NCBI RefSeq assembly: GCF_020523795.1
Contig: NZ_JAJALI010000007.1
Location: forward strand, 248,001-312,000
Source: Ancylobacter sp. Lp-2
GTDB taxonomy: Bacteria; Pseudomonadota; Alphaproteobacteria; Rhizobiales; Xanthobacteraceae
Reading direction: 5' to 3'
DNA length: 64,000 nucleotides
In this document: piece after piece, positions 16,452 to 24,996 of the stretch
How positions within the stretch are numbered: position 1 is the stretch's first letter
How the letters are laid out: each line of letters starts with the position of its first letter
Translations under genes and position numbers: made by a program
Notes under the pieces: model-generated
Database searches by the model: none
Told to the model about the DNA's origin: nothing
What the model saw: only the letters and a program-made list of their open reading frames with translations

Positions 16452-17434
16452 GCGCTTTGCAACATTCCTCGCTCATCGTCGCCGTCCCCTCCAAGGGCCG
16501 CCTGCAGGAGAACGCCTCGGCCTTCTTCGGCCGCGCCGGCATGACGCTCGCACAGTCGCGTGGCGCCCGCGACTATCGCGGCACTCTCACCGGCGTCGAG
16601 GGCGTGGAAGTCGCCTTCCTCTCGGCCTCGGAGATCGCCGCGCAGCTCGCCGCCGGTGCGGTGCATCTCGGCGTCACCGGCGAGGATCTGGTGCGGGAGA
16701 ACATCCCCGACGCCGATTCCAAGGTGCTGCTGGTCGAGGGCCTCGGCTTCGGTCACGCCAATGTCGTTGTGGCGGTGCCGCAGGCCTGGATCGACGTGCG
16801 CACCATGCGCGACCTCGACGACGTCGCGACGCATTTCCATGCCTCGCGCGGCCGCCGCATGCGGGTGGCGACCAAATATCTCAATCTCACCCGTGGCTTC
16901 TTCGCCCGCCACGGCATCGTCGACTACCGCATCGTCGAGAGCTTGGGCGCCACCGAGGGCACCCCGGCGGCCGGTACGGCGGAGCTGATCGTCGACATCA
17001 CCACCACCGGCGGCACGCTGGCGGCCAATGCGCTGAAGGTGATTGACGACGGCGTGATGCTGCGCTCGGAGGCCAATCTCGTCGCCTCGCTGAACGCGCC
17101 GTGGACGGCGGGAGCCCGCGCGGCGGCCCGCGCGCTGTTCGATCGGGTGACGGCAGCCAAGCGTGCCGCCACCATGCGCGAGGTGAAGACCCGGTTTTCC
17201 GCCTGCGACACCGCCATCGTCACTGAAGCGGTCGAGCGCTTCCGGGCGGTGGCGCCGTTCGGTGCGCCGACCTCGTCGGGCATGGTGACGCTGCACTGCC
17301 CGCCGGACACGCTGCATGGCCTTGCGGTGTTCCTGCGCGAGAAGGGGGCGTCGAGCGTCTCGGTCGGCCCGCTCGACTATGTGTTCGCCGCCGAGAACCC
17401 GCTGTTCGAGAAGCTGGAGGCGCGGCTGGGCTAG
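16448..17434 (+). CDS. hisG: ATP phosphoribosyltransferase catalytic subunit
   Basis: Catalyses the first step of histidine synthesis, ATP plus PRPP to phosphoribosyl-ATP. Conserved blocks are [47 protein letters not shown], and the PRPP loop [21 protein letters not shown]. At 328 residues it is longer than the roughly 220-residue short HisG but its partner is HisZ, as in Bradyrhizobium-type species; the extra C-terminal 100 residues are not the canonical regulatory domain as far as I can judge. It overlaps hisZ by 4 bases. Confidence 0.94.
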   Translation: MSALQHSSLIVAVPSKGRLQENASAFFGRAGMTLAQSRGARDYRGTLTGVEGVEVAFLSASEIAAQLAAGAVHLGVTGEDLVRENIPDADSKVLLVEGLGFGHANVVVAVPQAWIDVRTMRDLDDVATHFHASRGRRMRVATKYLNLTRGFFARHGIVDYRIVESLGATEGTPAAGTAELIVDITTTGGTLAANALKVIDDGVMLRSEANLVASLNAPWTAGARAAARALFDRVTAAKRAATMREVKTRFSACDTAIVTEAVERFRAVAPFGAPTSSGMVTLHCPPDTLHGLAVFLREKGASSVSVGPLDYVFAAENPLFEKLEARLG

Positions 17435-17442
17435 AGCCTTTC

Positions 17443-17466
17443 CGATCGGGTGGAATCGCCTGATCG
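17443..17466. repeat. Short hairpin after hisG, probably a dispersed rhizobial repeat
   Basis: CGATCGGG at 17443-17450 pairs with CCTGATCG at 17459-17466 around an 8-base loop, in the context AGCCTTTCCGATCGGGTGGA. It lies between the convergent ends of hisG and cysG, where it could end transcription or be a repeat remnant; there is no T-run, so a classical intrinsic terminator is unlikely. Confidence 0.45.
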
Positions 17467-17485
17467 ACAAGAAAGTGCTCGAGAT

Positions 17486-19003
17486 TCAGCCTCGCGCCGC
17501 CCGGTCGGTGCCGAGTTCCGCCATTCGTGCAGCGGCGAAATCCTCCGCCTCGCCGATGGCGAAGCCGAACAGGATCAGGCAGGGTCCCGGCGAGGCGGCG
17601 CCGAACTTATCCGCCAGTGCCATCGCGAGCTTATCCTTGAGCGTCGAGACGGTCGCCGCCACCCGGAATTCCTCCGGACGGGTGGCGGAGAACACGGCGA
17701 GGGCGGGGGTATGCGGATCGAGGCCGGCGGCCATCGCCTTTCCGGCGAGCTCGCCCCAGGTGCGCTGGGGCATGTAGACCACCGTGGTCGCCGCCTTGTC
17801 GGCGAGCGCCGTCCAGTCGAGGTCAACAGGCAGCTTGCCGTCGCGGGCATGGGCGGTGATGAATTGCAGCCGGCGCGCATGGTCGCGATGGGTCAGCGAC
17901 ACCGCCACCCGGCTGGCGGCGCCCTGCGCGGCGGAGATGCCCGGCACCACCTCGATCGGCAGGCCGGCGGCGCGGGCGGCGGAGATCTCCTCGCCGGCGC
18001 GGCCGAACACCATCGGGTCGCCGCCCTTCAGCCGCACCACCCGCTTGCCCTGTTTCGCCAGCGACACCATCAGCGCGTTGATGTCGTCCTGCTTGCAGGA
18101 GGGCCGGTAGCCGGACTTGCCGACCAGCGTCTTCTTCGCCTCACGCCGGGCGACGTCGAGCACCGCCGGCGCGACGAGATCGTCATAGAGCACCACGTCG
18201 GCGGCCTGCAGCACCCGCACCGCCTTCAGCGTCAGCAGCTCCGGGTCGCCCGGCCCGGCGCCGACCAGCGCGATGGAGCCGCGTCCCTCCTCGTCGCGCT
18301 CGGCGCGCGAGCGCGCCAGCAGCACGTCGCGTAGCGCATCGTCCGGGGCGGCGTCGGGGGTTTCCAGCGCGTGGCGGGTGAAGCGTTCCCAGAAGCGCCG
18401 CCGCCCGTGATGGCCGAGCCCGAGCGCGGCGACGAAGGGCCTCCAGACCCGTGCCGCCTCGGCCCAGTGGCGGAAGCCTTGCGGGATCACCGATTCGATT
18501 TTCGCCCGCACCGCCTGGCCGAACACCGGGGCGGCGCCGTCGGTGGAAATGCCGACCACCAGCGGCGAGCGGTTGACGATGGCGCCGAAGGCGAAGTCGC
18601 AGAAGGCCGGCTTGTCCACCACGTTCACCGGCACGCCGGCGGCCCGCGCCGCCTGCGCGAAGCGCTCGCCCTCGCTGTCGTCCTCGATGGCGCCGATGGC
18701 GAGGGCGGCGCCGGCGAGATCCGCCGGGGCCCAGTCGCGCGGGTGCAGCGCGATGCGCCCGCCGGCCTCGTCGGCGAGGGCGGCGAGGGCGGGGGAGGTG
18801 TCAGCGGCGTAGATGTCGAGCTGCGCCCCGGTGGCGACGATCAGCTCGGCCTTCCAGGCGGCGGCATCGGAGCCGCCGGCCAGCACCACCCGCCGGCCTT
18901 CCAGCGCGAAGAACACCGGCAGCCGGGCGAGCGGCGCCATGCGCCCGCCGCTCTGCTCGGCGGGGCGGCGCGGGGAGGGGGAATCGCCCGTGGGGTCGGC
19001 CAT
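17486..19003 (-). CDS. cysG: Siroheme synthase (precorrin-2 dehydrogenase/ferrochelatase and uroporphyrinogen-III methyltransferase)
   Basis: A trifunctional enzyme making sirohaem for sulfite and nitrite reductases. The N-terminal half (ALEGRRVVLAGGSDAAAWKA, then NVVDKPAFCDFAFGAIVNRS) is the NAD-dependent dehydrogenase/ferrochelatase module; the C-terminal half (SIALVGAGPGDPELLTLKAV, VVLYDDLVAPAVL, RLKGGDPMVFGRAGEE, VPGISAAQGA) is the SAM-dependent methyltransferase. About 505 residues from ATG 19003; in-frame ATGs at 19057 and 18940 are alternatives, since none has a strong ribosome-binding site. It converges on hisG. No sulfur-assimilation gene is adjacent. Confidence 0.93.
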   Translation of the reverse strand: MADPTGDSPSPRRPAEQSGGRMAPLARLPVFFALEGRRVVLAGGSDAAAWKAELIVATGAQLDIYAADTSPALAALADEAGGRIALHPRDWAPADLAGAALAIGAIEDDSEGERFAQAARAAGVPVNVVDKPAFCDFAFGAIVNRSPLVVGISTDGAAPVFGQAVRAKIESVIPQGFRHWAEAARVWRPFVAALGLGHHGRRRFWERFTRHALETPDAAPDDALRDVLLARSRAERDEEGRGSIALVGAGPGDPELLTLKAVRVLQAADVVLYDDLVAPAVLDVARREAKKTLVGKSGYRPSCKQDDINALMVSLAKQGKRVVRLKGGDPMVFGRAGEEISAARAAGLPIEVVPGISAAQGAASRVAVSLTHRDHARRLQFITAHARDGKLPVDLDWTALADKAATTVVYMPQRTWGELAGKAMAAGLDPHTPALAVFSATRPEEFRVAATVSTLKDKLAMALADKFGAASPGPCLILFGFAIGEAEDFAAARMAELGTDRAARG

Positions 19004-19111
19004 AGGATGTCTCGTATCGGCGTCGGGGCGCAGCGTGGCTGCGCGGTAAACCGTCATTATACCACGGCGCCGCCGGCGGTGAACGCCGGACGCGGCGCGG
19101 ATGGACGACGT

Positions 19112-19609
19112 TCAGTGGTTCTTTTCGGACAGCCTGTCGGTCCAGGCCAGCACCACGCCGGAGACCACGAACACCACATGGATGATGACTAGCCAGGTCA
19201 GCTGCTTCTCGTCGACGCCCCGGTCGAGATTCATGAACGCCTTCAAGAGCGCGATCGCCGAAATGGCGACGATGGAGGCGAGCAGCTTCTGCTTCAGCCC
19301 GGCGAAGTCGACCTTGGTCATCCATTCCGGCCAGTCGGCATGGCCCTCGGCGTCGATCTTGGAGACGAAGTTCTCATAGCCGGAGAAGATGACGATGATC
19401 ACCAGGCTGCCGGTGAAGGTGAGGTCGATCAGCGCGAGGATGCCGAGAATGGTGTCGTTCTCGTCGAAGCCGTTGGCATGGCTGACGAAGTGCCAGAGCT
19501 CGATGCCGAACTTGTACAGCAGCACCGCCAGCGCGATGACGAGGCCGATATAGAACGGCGCCATGATCCAGCGGCTGACGAAGATGAAGCGTTCGATCAG
19601 TTTTTCCAT
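19112..19609 (-). CDS. UPF0114 (YqhA/TIGR00645) membrane protein
   Basis: A 165-residue inner-membrane protein of unknown function. The sequence opens MEKLIERFIFVSRWIMAPFY, a family hallmark, and has about four hydrophobic segments (residues 13-35, 55-75, 105-125, 135-155) with the conserved LIDLTFTGSLVIIVIFSGYE and LKQKLLASIVAISAI stretches. ATG 19609 follows GGAG and gives the family start; an upstream in-frame ATG would add a basic leader not seen in relatives. Monocistronic between cysG and msrA. Confidence 0.85.
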   Translation of the reverse strand: MEKLIERFIFVSRWIMAPFYIGLVIALAVLLYKFGIELWHFVSHANGFDENDTILGILALIDLTFTGSLVIIVIFSGYENFVSKIDAEGHADWPEWMTKVDFAGLKQKLLASIVAISAIALLKAFMNLDRGVDEKQLTWLVIIHVVFVVSGVVLAWTDRLSEKNH

Positions 19610-19809
19610 GTCCGGCTCGTTCTCCGTCTGGCCCGTGTCCGGCGCCGCTCGCCGGCGCCGCCTTCTCGCAGATGCGAAGAGGGGTGGCATGACGCGGCGG
19701 GAGGTTCAAGGGGGCAGCGGCGGATCGGGGACGGTGTCGCACGTTGCGGCGGGCGGAAGCCCCCGCGCCGGCAGGTGTCCAGGTCATGAGCGGGGCCGCC
19801 GAAACGACA

Positions 19810-19833
19810 ACGGCCGAGAACTCTCCCGGCCGT
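19810..19833 (-). terminator. Intrinsic-terminator-like hairpin after msrA
   Basis: Read on the minus strand, ACGGCCGGGAGAGTTCTCGG followed by CCGT forms a GC-rich stem (ACGGCC with GGCCGT, extended by GAGA with TCTC), then TGTCGTTTCGG. It starts about 28 bases after the msrA stop. The T-tract is weak. Confidence 0.5.
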
Positions 19834-19861
19834 CGCGTTCATTCACAGGAAAGGAGCGATC

Positions 19862-20515
19862 TCAGGCGCCGACGCCGGTGCCGATCGGGCAGGAGACACC
19901 GGTGCCTCCAAGGCCGCAATAGCCGCTCGGGTTCTTGGCGAGGTATTGCTGGTGATAGGTCTCGGCGAAGTAGAATTCCGGCGCCGGCACGATCTCGGTG
20001 GTGATGGGATCGTAGCCCTGCGCCTTCAACGCGGCGTCATAGGTGGCCCGGCTTGCCTCCGCCGCCTGCTGCTGCGCGGGCGACAGCGTGTAGATGCCGG
20101 AGCGGTACTGCGTGCCGATATCGTTGCCCTGCTGCATGCCCTGGGTGGGGTTGTGCGATTCCCAGAACAGCTTGAGCAGTTCCTCGTAGCTCACCACCTT
20201 GGGGTCGAAGACCACCAGAACCGCCTCGGTGTGGCCGGTGCGGCCCGAGCAGACCTCGTCATAGGTAGGATTGAGCGTCGGCCCGTTGATGTAGCCGACC
20301 GCGCTCACCCACACGCCCGGCGTCTGCCAGAACTTGCGCTCGGCGCCCCAGAAGCAGCCCAGCGCGAAGATGGCGGTCTCCAGCCCTTCCGGATAGGGGC
20401 CCTTGAGCGCATGGCCGTTGACGAAATGCGTCGCGGCCGTCGGCAGCGGGCTCGCCCGTCCCGGCAGCGCCTCGGACGGGGTGGGCAGTTCCAGCGATTT
20501 CTTGAAGAAGAACAT
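19862..20515 (-). CDS. msrA: Peptide methionine sulfoxide reductase A
   Basis: Reduces the S-form of methionine sulfoxide in proteins, drawing electrons from thioredoxin. The catalytic loop is [13 protein letters not shown] with Cys54; further MsrA blocks are [32 protein letters not shown] and [20 protein letters not shown]. The C-terminal tail ends [18 protein letters not shown], supplying candidate resolving cysteines. 217 residues from ATG 20515; the frame extends 10 codons upstream. The N-terminal extension before residue 45 is longer than in E. coli-like enzymes but common in rhizobia. Confidence 0.93.
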   Translation of the reverse strand: MFFFKKSLELPTPSEALPGRASPLPTAATHFVNGHALKGPYPEGLETAIFALGCFWGAERKFWQTPGVWVSAVGYINGPTLNPTYDEVCSGRTGHTEAVLVVFDPKVVSYEELLKLFWESHNPTQGMQQGNDIGTQYRSGIYTLSPAQQQAAEASRATYDAALKAQGYDPITTEIVPAPEFYFAETYHQQYLAKNPSGYCGLGGTGVSCPIGTGVGA

Positions 20516-20579
20516 GTTGTCGTCCCTCGCTTTTCCGCTCGCCAATATGGGGATTGGCCGGCGCGATTGCGAGGGGGCT

Positions 20580-20867
20580 TCAGGCGCGTTTGCGCCCGAT
20601 GAAGATCAGCACAAGGCCGATCGCCACCAGCACCGCCGCCAGCGGCGCCTGCATCAGCGGCGTCGCCAGGCTCTGCCAGCCGGCGGCCGGCAGTTCGGCG
20701 TCGAGCGCTCGCCCCAGCCCGGTCGCGCTCACCGCCGCCCAGGCGTCGCCGAGCGGCGTGAACAGCACGCGCGAGGAGGCGATGGAGCGGGTGCCGTCCA
20801 GCACCAGCGCCACGAAGCCGCCGGCGAGCAGCCACAGGCCGAGGAAGCGCAGCAGGAAGCGGATCAT
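20580..20867 (-). CDS. Small two-helix membrane protein, conserved hypothetical
   Basis: A 95-residue protein with two predicted membrane helices: residues 1-25 ([20 protein letters not shown]) and about 70-90 ([20 protein letters not shown]), ending in a basic GRKRA tail. The middle region ([20 protein letters not shown]) recalls similar uncharacterised rhizobial proteins. ATG 20867 is preceded by AAAGGACTGAGC, a good ribosome-binding site, which supports this start over a much longer upstream extension. The gene is convergent-free and divergent from the cbb3 oxidase operon. Function unknown. Confidence 0.65.
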   Translation of the reverse strand: MIRFLLRFLGLWLLAGGFVALVLDGTRSIASSRVLFTPLGDAWAAVSATGLGRALDAELPAAGWQSLATPLMQAPLAAVLVAIGLVLIFIGRKRA

Positions 20868-21035
20868 GCTCAGTCCTTTTCCACCTCGTGCCCGGCGGAG
20901 GGAGCCCGTCCGGGAGCGGGTCCCCGCGCTTCTCGCCCGCCCGGCAAGACGTGGCCTGTCTAAGCGCCGGGGGGCGGCGAGGCAATACCGCGTCATTCCG
21001 CCGCCCGGCGCACGGGTCCGTGATGTTCCTTAGAG

Positions 21036-21049
21036 TTGATGTGAATCAA
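21036..21049 (+). promoter_or_regulatory. FNR/FixK-type binding box upstream of ccoN
   Basis: TTGATGTGAATCAA is a perfect match to the TTGAT-n4-ATCAA consensus of FNR, Anr and FixK. Its centre (21042.5) is about 92 bases before the ccoN start, so a transcription start near 21083 would place it at the classical -40.5 activating position. It indicates induction of the high-affinity oxidase under low oxygen. Confidence 0.85.
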
Positions 21050-21134
21050 GGCTGCCTTGCGCCTCCGCCCCGATGGTCCGGCCGGACTGTGGAAGACGCC
21101 TGCGCCGCTTCGGCGCCGGGCGGTGGAGGGTTTC

Positions 21135-22835
21135 ATGCCACAAGCGGCAATGGGCGCGGCGCCGGATCCCGTCGGGGTGCCCCGGCAAATTCAGAAGAGC
21201 CTCACCTTCGGCGAGGGCGGGCTGGCGGCGACCTTCGTGCTGCTGGCCCTGTCCTCGCTCACGGTGGCCTCGGGAGCGGAAACGGCAGCCTATGCCTTTC
21301 ATGCCTATCTGACCGCACTGGCCAGCATCGCCGCCGTCTTCGTGATCATCAACCATCATGTCGAGCGGCCGGCGGCACTGCCGGCGCGCGAGATCGACGG
21401 CCGGCCCAACTACAATGTCGGCCCGGTGAAGTTCGCCACGGTGGCGGCGGTGTTCTGGGGCATCGCCGGCTTCCTGGTCGGGGTGATCATCGCCTTCCAG
21501 CTCGCCTTCCCGGCGCTGAATTTCGACCTGCCCTGGACCGCCTTCGGCCGGCTGCGGCCGCTGCACACCTCGGCGGTGATCTTCGCCTTCGGCGGCAACG
21601 TGCTGATCGGCACCTCGTTCTACGTGGTGCAGCGCACCTGCCATGCCCGGCTGGTCGGCTATCTCGCGCCGTGGTTCGTCGTGCTCGGCTACAATTTCTT
21701 CATCGTGGTGGCCGGCACGGGCTACCTGCTCGGCATCACCCAGGGCAAGGAATACGCCGAGCCGGAATGGTATGCCGACCTGTGGCTGACCGTGGTGTGG
21801 GTGACCTATCTCCTGGTCTTCCTCGGCACCATCTGGCGCCGGCGCGAGCCGCACATCTATGTGGCGAACTGGTTCTACCTCGCCTTCATCGTCACCATCG
21901 CGGTGCTGCATCTCGGCAACAACGCCGCCGTGCCGGTGTCGATCTATTCGCCGAAGTCCTACATCGTCTGGTCGGGCGTGCAGGATGCGATGGTGCAGTG
22001 GTGGTACGGCCACAACGCGGTGGGCTTCTTCCTCACCGCCGGCTTCCTCGCCATCATGTACTACTTCATCCCCAAGCGGGCGGAGCGGCCGGTCTATTCC
22101 TACCGGCTGTCGATCGTGCATTTCTGGGCGCTGATCTTCATCTACATCTGGGCCGGCCCGCATCACCTGCACTACACCGCGCTGCCCGACTGGGCGCAGA
22201 CGCTGGGCATGACCTTCTCGATCATCCTGTGGATGCCGAGCTGGGGCGGCATGATCAACGGGCTGATGACGCTGTCCGGCGCCTGGGACAAGCTGCGCAC
22301 CGACCCGGTGCTGCGCATGCTGGTCGTCTCGGTGGCCTTCTACGGCATGTCGACCTTCGAAGGGCCGATGATGTCGGTGAAGTCGGTCAACTCGCTCAGC
22401 CACTACACTGACTGGACCATCGGTCACGTGCATTCCGGCGCGCTGGGCTGGGTCGCCTACGTCTCCTTCGGCGCCATCTACTGCCTGGTGCCGTGGCTGT
22501 GGAACCGGCGCCAGCTCTATTCTCTGAAGCTGGTCAACTGGCACTTCTGGATCTCGACGCTCGGCATCGTCTTCTACATCTCGGCGATGTGGGTGGCGGG
22601 CATCCTGCAGGGCCTGATGTGGCGCGCCTACACCTCGCTCGGCTTCCTCGAATATTCCTTCATCGAGACCGTCGAGGCGATGCACCCCTTCTATGTGATC
22701 CGGGCGATCGGCGGCGTGCTATTCCTGCTCGGCGCTCTGATCATGGCCTTCAACCTGTGGATGACCGTGCGCTCGCCGGACGTCGAGGCCGCGGTCTCTC
22801 CCGCCCAGAATCCCGCCCTGCTGCCGGCCGAGTGA
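21135..22835 (+). CDS. ccoN: Cytochrome c oxidase cbb3-type, subunit I
   Basis: The catalytic haem-copper subunit of the high-affinity oxidase that reduces O2 and pumps protons in the inner membrane. 566 residues with about 12 membrane helices. Visible metal ligands are His144 ([14 protein letters not shown], low-spin haem), His293 (YGHNAVGFF, CuB), the His343-His344 pair (GPHHLHYT, CuB), and His431/His433 ([11 protein letters not shown], the two haem irons). ATG 21135 sits behind GGAGGG; the open frame continues upstream without support. First gene of ccoNOQP; the FNR box 92 bases upstream gives oxygen control. Confidence 0.97.
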   Translation: MPQAAMGAAPDPVGVPRQIQKSLTFGEGGLAATFVLLALSSLTVASGAETAAYAFHAYLTALASIAAVFVIINHHVERPAALPAREIDGRPNYNVGPVKFATVAAVFWGIAGFLVGVIIAFQLAFPALNFDLPWTAFGRLRPLHTSAVIFAFGGNVLIGTSFYVVQRTCHARLVGYLAPWFVVLGYNFFIVVAGTGYLLGITQGKEYAEPEWYADLWLTVVWVTYLLVFLGTIWRRREPHIYVANWFYLAFIVTIAVLHLGNNAAVPVSIYSPKSYIVWSGVQDAMVQWWYGHNAVGFFLTAGFLAIMYYFIPKRAERPVYSYRLSIVHFWALIFIYIWAGPHHLHYTALPDWAQTLGMTFSIILWMPSWGGMINGLMTLSGAWDKLRTDPVLRMLVVSVAFYGMSTFEGPMMSVKSVNSLSHYTDWTIGHVHSGALGWVAYVSFGAIYCLVPWLWNRRQLYSLKLVNWHFWISTLGIVFYISAMWVAGILQGLMWRAYTSLGFLEYSFIETVEAMHPFYVIRAIGGVLFLLGALIMAFNLWMTVRSPDVEAAVSPAQNPALLPAE

Positions 22836-22847
22836 GGAGCGCGCATC

Positions 22848-23612
22848 ATGACAACCGCAACCACGCCCGCCCCCCGCAAGTCGCTCTGGCAGAAGCATGC
22901 CTTCTTCGAGAAGAACTCGATCTGGCTGGTTATCGGCATCCTCTTGGTGATCTCCGTCGGCGGCCTCGTCGAGATCGTGCCGCTGTTCTACCTGAAGAGC
23001 ACCATCGAGAAGGTCTCCGGCGTGCGTCCCTGGACGCCGCTAGAGCTTGCCGGCCGCAACATCTATGTCCGCGAGGGCTGCTACAACTGCCACTCGCAGA
23101 TGATCCGCCCGCTGCGCGACGAGGTGGAGCGCTACGGCCACTACTCGCTGGCGGCCGAGAGCATGTATGATCGCCCATTCCAGTGGGGCTCCAAGCGCAC
23201 CGGACCGGACCTCGCCCGCGTCGGCGGCAAGTATTCGGACGAGTGGCAGCGCCAGCACCTCGCCGACCCGCGCTCGGTGGTGCCCGGCTCGATCATGCCC
23301 GGCTATCCGTTCCTGGCGCAGGACCGGCTGGAAGCCGCCGACATCGGCCAGGACATGAAGGTCAACGCCCTCTATGGCGTGCCCTACACCGAGGAGATGA
23401 TCGCCGCGGCGCAGGCCGACCTGCGCACCCAGGCGACCACCGATGCCGCGGACGCCGACGCCCTTCAGGCCCGCTATCCCGGCGCGCAGATCCGCGACTT
23501 CGACGGCAACCCCGCCTTCGTCTCCGAGGCCGACGCGCTGATCGCCTATCTGCAGGCGCTCGGCACCATGGTCGACTTCCGGCTGTACGACGACAAGGCC
23601 AACATCAGGTGA
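22848..23612 (+). CDS. ccoO: Cytochrome c oxidase cbb3-type, subunit II (monohaem c)
   Basis: Membrane-anchored c-type cytochrome that passes electrons from CcoP to CcoN. 254 residues: a membrane anchor at about 25-45 ([20 protein letters not shown]), then a periplasmic domain with the haem c site CYNCH (Cys78, Cys81, His82), in the family motif [14 protein letters not shown]. The likely axial Met lies in [10 protein letters not shown]. The C-terminal [20 protein letters not shown] is typical. The gene begins 12 bases after ccoN. Confidence 0.97.
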   Translation: MTTATTPAPRKSLWQKHAFFEKNSIWLVIGILLVISVGGLVEIVPLFYLKSTIEKVSGVRPWTPLELAGRNIYVREGCYNCHSQMIRPLRDEVERYGHYSLAAESMYDRPFQWGSKRTGPDLARVGGKYSDEWQRQHLADPRSVVPGSIMPGYPFLAQDRLEAADIGQDMKVNALYGVPYTEEMIAAAQADLRTQATTDAADADALQARYPGAQIRDFDGNPAFVSEADALIAYLQALGTMVDFRLYDDKANIR

Positions 23613-23622
23613 GGCCCCGCAC

Positions 23623-23778
23623 ATGAACGAGACCTATAGCGCGCTCGCCGCCTTCGCCCAGACCTGGGGTCTTCTCTACTTCGTCGCGCTGTTCGCCTGC
23701 GTGCTCGCCTATGCGCTGTCGCCCCGGCGCGGGCAGGAGTTCGACGCGGCCGCCCGCCTGCCTCTCAGCGAGGACTGA
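23623..23778 (+). CDS. ccoQ: cbb3-type oxidase subunit IV
   Basis: A 51-residue single-helix protein (MNETYSALAAFAQTWGLLYF, helix about 14-32, then the family ending SPRRGQEFDAAARLPLSED). CcoQ stabilises the CcoNO-CcoP association. It lies 10 bases after ccoO and 2 bases before ccoP, in the canonical place, and is easily missed by length cut-offs. Confidence 0.93.
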   Translation: MNETYSALAAFAQTWGLLYFVALFACVLAYALSPRRGQEFDAAARLPLSED

Positions 23779-23780
23779 TC

Positions 23781-24659
23781 ATGGCCGATACGCATCGCCA
23801 CGAGATAGACGCCCATAGCGGCGTCTCCACCACCGGCCATGAATGGGACGGGATCCGCGAGCTCAACAACCCGCTGCCGCGCTGGTGGCTGTGGACCTTC
23901 TACGCCTGCATCCTGTGGGCGGTGGTCTACTGGCTGCTGTTCCCGGCCTGGCCGCTGGTGACCGGCTACACCTATGGCGTGCTGGGGTGGAAGTCGCGCG
24001 ACGCCATCCAGACCGACCTCGCCCAGCTGCGGGCGCAGCGCGCGGTGTTCGCCGACAAGCTGGCCGCCGCCAGCCTGCCGGAGATCGAGCAGAATCCCGA
24101 GCTGCTCGCCTTCGCCCGCGCCCAGGGCCGCGCCGCCTTCGGCGACAATTGCGCGCCCTGCCATGGTAGTGGTGCCGCCGGGACGAAGGGCTATCCGAAC
24201 CTGAACGATGACGACTGGCTGTGGGGCGGCACGCTGGAGCAGATCCACGCCACCATCCAGCACGGCGCCCGCTCGGCCGATCCCGACGCGCATGTCGGCG
24301 ACATGCCGGCCTTCGGTCGCGACGGCATGCTTCCGCGCGCCGACATCGTCGCCGCCGCCGATTATGTGCGCCACCTCGCCGGCCTGCCGCCGGCGGCGGA
24401 CGCGCAGGTCGATAAGGGGCAGGCGGTGTTCGCCGCCAATTGCGCCGCCTGCCATGGTCCCGAGGGCAAGGGCAATCCGGAACTCGGCGCGCCCAACCTC
24501 GCCGACCCGATCTGGCTCTACGGTTCCGACCGCGCCACCCTCATCCAGACCATCAGCAACGGCCGCGCCGGCCTGATGCCGGCCTGGAAGGGGCGCCTCG
24601 ACGACGGCACGCTCAAGGCGCTCACCGTCTACGTCCACACGCTGGGCGGCGGGCAATAG
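23781..24659 (+). CDS. ccoP: Cytochrome c oxidase cbb3-type, subunit III (dihaem c)
   Basis: 292-residue electron-entry subunit. A membrane helix at about 35-60 (WWLWTFYACILWAVVYWLLF) is followed by two cytochrome c domains with CAPCH (124-128) and CAACH (221-225) haem sites; axial Met residues lie in DMPAFGRDGMLP and GLMPAWKGRL. The N-terminal GHEWDGIRELNNPLPRWW is the CcoP signature. It ends ccoNOQP; a REP-like element follows before ccoG. Confidence 0.97.
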   Translation: MADTHRHEIDAHSGVSTTGHEWDGIRELNNPLPRWWLWTFYACILWAVVYWLLFPAWPLVTGYTYGVLGWKSRDAIQTDLAQLRAQRAVFADKLAAASLPEIEQNPELLAFARAQGRAAFGDNCAPCHGSGAAGTKGYPNLNDDDWLWGGTLEQIHATIQHGARSADPDAHVGDMPAFGRDGMLPRADIVAAADYVRHLAGLPPAADAQVDKGQAVFAANCAACHGPEGKGNPELGAPNLADPIWLYGSDRATLIQTISNGRAGLMPAWKGRLDDGTLKALTVYVHTLGGGQ

Positions 24660-24696
24660 GGGGGCTTCCTTCACGCGTCCTCTCCCTCCTCTTTCC

Positions 24697-24813
24697 TTAT
24701 CCTCTCCTCGTCGGGGAGAGGTGGCCCGCGCAGCGGGTCGGTGAGGGGCTACGCGGTTGGAAAGCCGGGAGGCCCCCTCACCCCATCCCTCTCCCCAATG
24801 GGAGAGGGAGCCT
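24697..24813. repeat. REP-like intergenic palindromic element (copy 2)
   Basis: The core CCTCTCCTCGTCGGGGAGAG and GTGGCCCGCGCAGCGGGTCG precede GTGAGGGGC (24701-24749); the second arm is CCCCCTCACCCCATCCCTCT followed by CCCCAATGGGAGAGGGAG (24773-24813). It occupies most of the 337-base gap between ccoP and ccoG; the remainder (24814-24996) is a GC-rich leader with a GGAG-like site but no clear promoter or second FNR box. Confidence 0.75.
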
Positions 24814-24996
24814 CGTCGCCCGTCAGCGGCAGTTCTGGCGGGCTTCCTCGCGCTCCGCGAACGCGATGGGACGTCCCGGCGACATCCCGCCGCATAAGCA
24901 TTTTCCCGCCCGTCATCGCCCGGATCAAAAGCGAGGACGGGGCCGGTACAAGAGGAGCGGCGGCGCGCCAGCGTCGCTGCCTGCCGGGAAACGAAC

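Noticed and set aside
24814..24996. A second FNR box before ccoG
   Set aside because: Only a half-site resembling GATCAA is present; no TTGAT partner at the right distance.
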